Below are positions 57,442-64,000 of a DNA stretch of 64,000 bases, piece after piece. Position numbers and translations under genes: made by a program. Each line of letters opens with the position of its first letter. Positions within the stretch are counted from its first letter, which is position 1. The notes beneath the pieces were generated by a model. It did no database searches. It was not told where the DNA came from and saw nothing but the letters and a program-made list of their open reading frames with translations. The stretch is taken from positions 1,674,001-1,738,000 of the forward strand of contig MARA01000005.1 in the NCBI GenBank assembly GCA_001792895.1, written 5' to 3'. The DNA comes from Lentinus brumalis. Taxonomy: Eukaryota; Basidiomycota; Agaricomycetes; Polyporales; Polyporaceae.

Positions 57442-58127
57442 CCACAGATCCAGGATGGCGAAGTGATGCCCGAAGATGGGACCAGGCTGCTGGGTGCCCG
57501 GGTGAGTGTGGATAGAGGGAGGTGGTCTTGAGAGTCCGTGGAGTCGGAGACAGTGTGAAGGGAGGAGATGCTGTCTGAGTCTGAGCTGGTGCCGCTGTCA
57601 CTCAGGCGAGACAACATAGGAAGGTGTGCAGCAGCAGAGAATGTCTCCAGAACCTCTCTGGAGAGTGATGCAGGAGATGATGGTGTGTCACTGACCAGGT
57701 AGATGGCTGACGTCCACACCCATCCATGGTCATCCAACCATGCATGCATATAGCCACTTCACCTCATCTTGTGGGCACTCACACTTCTGCACAGACTGAC
57801 GATTGACTCCTGCCCTCAGCGCGCCCCTGCTTGCCTTGAACCTGCATACAGCCTGTGTCCTCTCGTCCCACCCCAAACATGCCCAGTATGGATACTCCCC
57901 TGTGGTGGTACATTCTGTGTGTCTTCCCGTGCTCCTCCTTCCATGTCCCCCAGTGAGCGCCCACATTGTGGATGCCTTGTGCCAGCCGATCTCCGCACAC
58001 ACACATCCTCGTTGAACACCACAATGTGGCCAACCAGCCCAAGCTTATTTGGGTGTATGTCAGGCACATCCCTCTGCTCTCCTAGTCCTGACCATGCAGC
58101 AGAAATTGCCCTCACCCAGTTTGCAGG
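57442..58127. other. Unassigned stretch before the OrsD-like gene
   Basis: Open frames exist on both strands but none carries a recognisable domain. It should contain the start of the plus-strand gene and possibly the 5' part of the minus-strand remnant. Confidence 0.35.
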
Positions 58128-59020
58128 TTGTGCATGGTACTGGAAAACATATTAGTCCACATGCAGACGAAACACCTGCACACTGACCAGCCTCCTTTGA
58201 TGCCTGGGTTTGCACCACCCACCCCAGAAGCAATGCATGCTGAGATGGCAGATGAACAGCTATCAGACAACACATTGACAGACACCCACAATCCCTGTGC
58301 ACCATCCTCATGCAGCGGGCAACCTCCTCATGGAGCACCCAGCCTTGGATCCCTTTCCTTGCCACCTCTCGAGTCGCATTGCGCGCTGGCCTCTATCAGC
58401 CAACTCCACAGTATGCCCTCTGCCTGCATGATGCAGACTCCAAGCTTCACCCCCAATGTGACCTCCCTCTGCCAACCTTTGCCCATGGTTGCAGACAAGT
58501 TCCCACCACTCGACGACACCATGCCTGTTGATTTGTTTGCGCTCGATGACAGAGACATCACGCTGTCTCCCGAGCTAGCACAGCCCCCACCGGGCCCGGG
58601 ACTGTCTGTTGACGTCTGTTCTTTGCATATTGCCAGCACCACAGTGCTAGGCCTGCTGGTGTAATCCCCCCCTTCTCACGGCGGTTACCTCCACCATCCG
58701 AGCGGCACACTCCACGGCTGGCCCTGAGGACTCGGCACTTGACCATGTACACTTGGACTCATCGCAAACAAGAGGCACAGATTGTTAATTTGCATCAAAT
58801 GCGGCTGCACAATAGCCCCAAAGCAGCTCCTCTGCCACTTCAAAGCTCATTACTGTGGAGACCTCAAGTGTGAAGAGGCACTGTGCATTGTGAAACACGT
58901 GCAGGACATGTATAAGATTCTGGATGAACTGGAGCTTCCATCCCCATCACACCAACCTATACTCACCATCTATGGCCTCCAGCTCACACCTGAGCCATAT
59001 GTATTCTGTGCAGGCTGTGC

Positions 59021-62000
59021 TAGTGTATGGCAGGGGTAAACCCCTGGGTACTTCGACCGGTACCCTGGCCCTTACCCTCCAAGGGTGCCTACCCTCCACG
59101 AAGGGTAAGGGTTCACCGAGGGTAACGAGGGTATGGTAGAGGGTACGGGTAATCAAGGGTATGTACGAGGGTCACACTGCGGGATCACAACAAGTAAGAG
59201 CGAACAATGAATTTTTGCGCACATTTTGTCCACTAAGTCATAGGTACATGCATACTACATCTACATCTACGTGAGCAAGGCCCATGGGTCACCGTCATCA
59301 TCGTCAATGTCCCCAAGGTCGCGGATTACGTCCCTGTCCTTGACAAGACCAAGCCGGCTCCACTCACCGAGGCAGAGAAGAGCGCAGATCGAGTGTGCAG
59401 ACAGCCCGTTCCGGACGTGCGGGAGAAGGAGCCATCCGCGGCTGAACACACGCTCGATGTCGACAGATGTGCCTGATGGGTGTCGAGAAAAATGAGTACG
59501 AGACAGATGGAAGAGGTGAAGGGAACACATACCGGCGATCGTGAGATAGGAGAGTGCGATACGTGAGAGGCGGGGGTACGCGGCGCTGCTCCCACCACCA
59601 GCCGAGCAGGTCCTGGGTGAAGACAGTGGGCTCCACGAGATAACGGTTGAGCTCACTACGACGGTCGACAGCAGGGCGAGACTTGCGTGAGAATGCAGGA
59701 AGATTGTCGAAAGCATTCTGGGACTGGAAGGGGGGTGCTTGGCATGGGGTTCGGGAAGGCGTGCAGATAATAATATGACGTACCGTGGATGCCGCATCTT
59801 CAGCCTGATCACCCGGAGCCTCCTCCTCGTCGATCTCCATCCCCTCGTATGTGTTCTCGTACTCCTCGCGTACAACATTGACAGTGTCTTTGATCCAGGC
59901 CTTCTCCCACTTGGCATCTGCGAAGTAGTCGAGCTTCAGGGTGGGATTGAAGACTGTAGATGAACAAGAGTGAGCACGTATCGATCCAGAAGCAGGAGCC
60001 CACTTACTCATAGCAGCACGGTAGATGATGGTGTCGTCCGTGCGGTTGTAGTAGTAGTTGACCACCACCTTGCCTAGAGTTGCAGCAGCGCACACAGCGG
60101 CTGGGAGGCGTGCATCGAGCGCAAAGTCCGCAAGCTTCGAGTCGAGGTGGTCAATTGCGGGGATGACAGTGGCCAAGTTGGGGGTGCCGTCGCGTGAGAA
60201 GAACTGTGTAGCGTCATGGAAGAGCTAGCAGCACAAGAGGGGGAGGAGGAGGAACAAGGCAAGAGACCAAAACATCAGTATCCACCAAAAAAGGGAACAC
60301 CAACGTGGCCGGGCGCCAAAGCACAAGACACGCCTTCAACACATCGCGCAGGTGCTTGGCAATATCCCACTCTTCCTTCGTCAACTCCAGCTCCCTGAAT
60401 CCCTTCTCCAAGTCGCCAGTCATCCTTTTGATCGCTGTTTTGTACTCCAAGGCAAAGTCCAGCATCCAGAATGTCGAGTTCCAGCGAGTTCGAACATCGC
60501 GTGGCAAGACATGCTTCGGGAGGCCAAGTTCCGCAAGCAGGTCGTACCAGGCAGGGAGGCTGACGGTCGACGAGTGGAGGATACGTTGGGCGAGGGTCCG
60601 GAGCTGCGACGAGGTACATCAGTGGTGAGTTTTTTCAATGCAAACTACACACCTTCGTCAGCAGGAGTTTGACGCCTGGAATACCAGCATGAAGAGCCTC
60701 CCACGTGTCCTCCTCAAGCTTGTCCTCAACATCAACAAGTCCCTCCACATCATCGTCATCCTCCACTTCCTCGCCTGCAGGGAGATCAAGTCCGTCATCG
60801 AGCTCCAGGCCCTCTAAGAGCGACTCGATCACCTCCTCAGCTCGGGTAAGTTCCTTTGCCTGCTTCTTCTTGTCGGCGTCAAATTGCCTCAAGACTGCCT
60901 TCGCGCAGAGATTGACGATGTGGTCGAAGCATCGTCTGTGGTGCGATGCACCGCCGAAGCCCTCCAACCGCTCCTTGAGCTCGTCAACCATCGTATCATT
61001 GGGTGAGGTGTTGTCACCGGTAACAGCGAGAAGCTACAAATATGTGTGAGTCATCGTCTCATTGTTGCTGCTGACATGCTCACCTTCTCCTCAATGTTCA
61101 AAGACTGCATCATCTCTTCGAACACCCGTGCGAGCGTCGCCCCGGTATGCAACTCTGCTACCTCAATCACGTGGAGCAGGAAGCTCAGGGGCTTCCCCTC
61201 ATGATGCAGGTGGACTGCGAACACGACCAGGGCCTTGTGATTTGGCGAAGTCCAAGCATCCATAGTGTAGTTCAACTCGCCCTCAAAGTTCTGCTCGTAA
61301 TGAGGTAAGTATCACATCTTGTTCGATCTAGCGCGTACTCACTTGCAACATCTTAGCGATATTGGACATCGCGCGAGACCGTCGATGGCGATGGAATCTG
61401 GTACTCGGGATGCCCAGTCTTCATCAGCATCACGAAGGCACGGTCATTGACGATTTCGAAGGGGTGTTTGTTCTCGGCTACCCAGCGCACTAGCCAAGCT
61501 CTGCTCGACATCAGCATGTGTCTGAGGATCTGTCTCGACGGTGCGTACCTTGTTTCCATTGAGGTGTGATTACGTATCGAGTACAAAACCTTCCCCTTCC
61601 CCTTGCACTCAAAAAAATCCGTGATCGTACCTGTGCGCCCAAATGCCTCGACGCCGGGGCGCGCAGCCTTCGCCGACCCTGCCCGCATTGCTTCGGCCAA
61701 GATTTCCCTACCCCAGCACGACTCGACATGGTGCCGCAGGTTCTGAGTCGAAGTGTGGTCCTTGGTGTCCATCCAGCACGTCTTGGAGTGTGTGGAACCA
61801 GGCTTCGCGCAGTCGAAGCGGTACCCAATCTGCTCGCCTTGCCGAACAATCGTTATCTCAGGCTTGTAGAAGGCGTACACGACTGCGGTCCAGCGGGCTT
61901 TCTTTTCCTCTGTCACATGTACATGAATATCATTTCGATTGAGTAGGGTAGATGTAAAGTACTTACCAAGTATCTCTTCCGGGGTCTTTGCAGCAGCGGC

Positions 62001-62532
62001 TGGCTCGTCGTCTTCACTCTCCGACGATGTACTGGTCACCTCGATGGGATCTTGTGTGGTGCCCGGGTTGGTGCTGGTCCCGGAGGCTGTGTCGTCGTCG
62101 CCCGTGGACTTCTTCTTGCGGCGTGGGATGCGAAGCTTATCGGATAGGTCAGAAGCCTTGCACTTGAGGGCGCTGGCCACCTGCGCGGCGGCGGCCTTGA
62201 TCTTCTTTCTCGGGCCTCCCATCGGAAGGGACTGGTGGACTTCTTCGTTCGAGCCCGGTATACTTTTGTCTCATATATGGCAAGGTCTTGCTTACTTCAT
62301 TGCTCATTATGGTAAGAACTATACAGTTGCATCTGTGCCTCCGGAGAACTCCGGAAAAGCGGAAACTGAGCTGGAATAATGCATCAATATTGATAATTCT
62401 GTGTCTGACATGCCTCCTTTTGGCAAGGGTATGTCAAGGGTGGGAGGGTAGCTTGATGGTTACCCTGGCCCTTACCCCTGGCTACCCCACCCTCATACCC
62501 TCAAAGGCTGTGGGTACCCCTGCCATGCACTA
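59021..62532 (-). mobile_element. hAT transposon hAT-2, 3512 bp, perfect 8-bp target duplication
   Basis: Terminal repeats TAGTGTATGGCAGGGGTA (left) and TAGTGCATGGCAGGGGTA (right, reverse complement); GGCTGTGC on both sides (59013-59020 and 62533-62540). Subterminal regions are full of GGGTA/TACCC words. It shares only the TAGTG start with hAT-1, so it is another family. Confidence 0.95.
59267..62222 (-). pseudogene. hAT-2 transposase, nearly complete but with at least one lesion
   Basis: ATG at 62222 (MGGPRKKIKAAAAQVASALK), a basic RRKKKS segment, then a BED-like region split by an intron (CAKPGSTHSKTCWMDTKDHT; LRHHVESCWG). The catalytic region has NYTMDAWTSPNHKALVVFAV (about 61265), AVTGDNTSPNDTMVDELKER, RRCFDHIVNLCAKAVLRQF (about 60930) and RTRWNSTFWMLDFALEYKTA (about 60490). 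The hAT dimerisation domain is near 59590-59400 (YPRLSRIALSYLTIAG, then TSVDIERVFSRGWLLLPHVR) and the stop is at 59267. At least six short introns with GTGAGT or GTACGC donors. Between STVSRDVQ and NIAKMLQ (about 61370) sequence is missing and the frame shifts to TAA, so this copy is probably inactive. Confidence 0.85.
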
Positions 62533-64000
62533 GGCTGTGCACACGGTGAACTTGAAAACACTATGCCTTCGCAAGTGCACAATGGAAGCACCACCTTCAG
62601 CATCCTCAAATCACCATTATGCGTAAACATTATTTAACCACCCTATATGCTTCATCACTGTTGCTATACCGGAGGCAAACAATCACACTCCGCTCTCCTA
62701 CTGTTTACGGCAGCGTCTATGGGATGCACATAACAACTTGTCCGCCCCCTCCCCGCCGTGACTATGCCCATAATGGCCCCCACACACATGGATGCTGCCG
62801 TGGCCTTTATACGTCAAGAACAATGGGACAAGAAGGTCTTGGGTCTTAATTCTGTGCAGGTCAGTGAGTGGGTGAGCCTTGACAAGAATCACCCAACCTT
62901 ATCAAAGATGTGCCCGGCATATGCATTGTACCTTGCCAAGGTACACACTTCGCTCCTCTCTGCCCCTGATCCCATCAAGACAGTGCTTGCACAATTCAAT
63001 GAGTGGTTGTATCCTCCGAATGACGCATGTGGCATTCCTCACCCACAACACGGACTTCAGACCGCTAACCCCAACCAGGACCACACACAACAGTCATTCA
63101 TTCTGAGCCATCAAATCCCTGATGCCTACTCGTGCACTTTAACTAAATTTGCCTCATTCATCATCCCCGCTCATCTGGACTTGCTAGGCAGACAGCCCAT
63201 TCATCTGAGTGGTGAGCAGCGAGCAGCATGTGCCAGCCTCATCACAGCACTCCAGAGTGACGGCACCAGGGGTGAGTTGGAAGACTGCCTACAGCTGCTG
63301 ATGTGGCTGCTAGTATCTGCCAAGCAAGAGCAGTACACTCTGGACATGGATCACACTCCATTCTTCTACTACTGTGTCTTTTCCTCACTGCAACACAATG
63401 GCCAGTTCCACAGGACATCAGTCATTGACCACAAGAATGTGCAGCTTATGTTCACTGCTTGCATGGCAGTCTTTTACCATGTCCATCTCATCGGCAAGAG
63501 CACTGACGGCGATTCTTTAGGGTACCCGTTCTGTGCTGCCAAGCCATCCAACCTTGCTCACTTGATGTCACAGCATTTTCCAAAAATATAGGCACCTGAT
63601 ATTGAACTCCACCAATTGCCCATTTTCCTACCTTGCAGGCATTGCGATCAGGACACAGGTGATCCAGGGGAAGGAAGAGTCACTTCCGATTGTGCAATTT
63701 GTTGACAAGGCAGGCACCCATGCCAATGTCTCTGGCTCCATCCTTGGCCTTACCAACATCGGCACCAGTGTGAAGGACATCCTTGGGGAGTACAGAGACA
63801 TCATTGAAGATCATGTGCTCTTAGGCAAATTTACCATCAACAATCTGGTCTTCACCTTCCCCGGAGACCTCAGTGAATGGCAGAACAATGCCACTAATGA
63901 TGACCCCTTTTATGGGCTGTTCACAGACCTTCGCAACCCGGCCCTTGTGCTGCAACACACGCTCTACGACTTATTGACCAGTCACGCAGCGTACTACGGC

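Larger units (their letters stand above)
58128..64000 (+). pseudogene. C2H2/OrsD-like (DUF3505) protein gene, split by hAT-2, open at right edge
   Basis: 58128-58664 encodes the end of a zinc finger (NILVHMQTKH) and a Pro/Ser-rich linker. 58776-59020 encodes LICIKCGCTIAPKQLLCHFK-type C2H2 sequence followed by LPSPSHQPILTIYGLQL and FCAGCA, the arrangement of the OrsD/DUF3505 domain. hAT-2 cuts the reading frame right there. Beyond it, 62758-63591 is a long frame (YALYLAKVHTSLLSAPDPIK; MDHTPFFYYCVFSSLQHNGQ, FHRTSVIDHKNVQLMF), and after an acceptor at 63638 a further exon (IAIRTQVIQGKEESLPIVQF) stays open to base 64000. In fungi such domains occur in large proteins linked to RecQ-type helicases and in OrsD; which one this is cannot be told from the window. 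Classed as broken because of the insertion; the family call is tentative. Confidence 0.45.

Noticed and set aside
59030..59170. Telomere-like GGGTA/TACCC repeats
   Set aside because: Irregular spacing, mixed orientation, not TTAGGG, and confined to the ends of hAT-2; they are subterminal motifs of the transposon.

Overview
The window is a piece of a filamentous basidiomycete genome, most likely an Agaricomycete. The evidence is the gene content (Bud6/AIP3, condensin barren subunit), many 47-180 bp introns with GTGAGT/GTACGT-type donors and CTNAC-type branch sites, and the repeat spectrum (Plavaka-type CACTA relatives, Tad-like LINE, copia, hAT, Tc1). It has two compartments.

Positions 1-9532 are a compact, GC-rich housekeeping block: a partial minus-strand gene of unknown function with a hydrophobic N-terminal stretch, BUD6 (minus, 4 exons), a small acidic protein with GGFL repeats and a C-terminal EF-hand-like pair (minus, 2 exons), and the condensin subunit BRN1/CND2 (plus, 8 exons). 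The last two share a 134-bp divergent promoter that carries CACGTG and ACGCGT boxes. Bud6 (polarised actin assembly) and condensin (mitotic chromosome compaction) are conserved; every inferred splice site in this block apart from the first gene's 5' end keeps the reading frame.

Positions 9533-64000 are almost entirely transposable elements, most inserted in one another, and many boundaries can be fixed by target-site duplications (TSDs) or by an empty copy of the target elsewhere in the window. From left to right: a decayed TIR element; two solo LTRs in inverted orientation whose flanking 5-mers have been exchanged (an inversion signature), one of them carrying a 268-bp TA-flanked MITE; two dead Tc1-like elements; an old inverted copy of a 4-kb non-coding element ('HEL' here); a fragment of a fungal integrase-core gene; then a copia element whose two ends lie 31 kb apart (23277-54423). 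The copia 5' LTR is split by HEL copy 1, which contains a hAT-like MITE, which contains a hAT element. The copia RNase H is split by a Plavaka-type transposon (37238-53806), whose transposase is split by HEL copy 2, which contains a LINE. Besides the transposase, the Plavaka element carries two further genes, one apparently still intact.

The right end (54424-64000) holds an inverted solo LTR of the same copia family, decayed coding remnants of unknown family, and a plus-strand gene with a C2H2/OrsD-like domain that runs off the window and is cut by a second hAT element with perfect 8-bp TSDs. Nearly all transposon genes carry stops (mostly TGA where arginine is plausible) or frameshifts, so the region looks like silenced, CpG-decaying heterochromatin next to a gene-dense block. 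No tRNA, rRNA or CRISPR array was seen.
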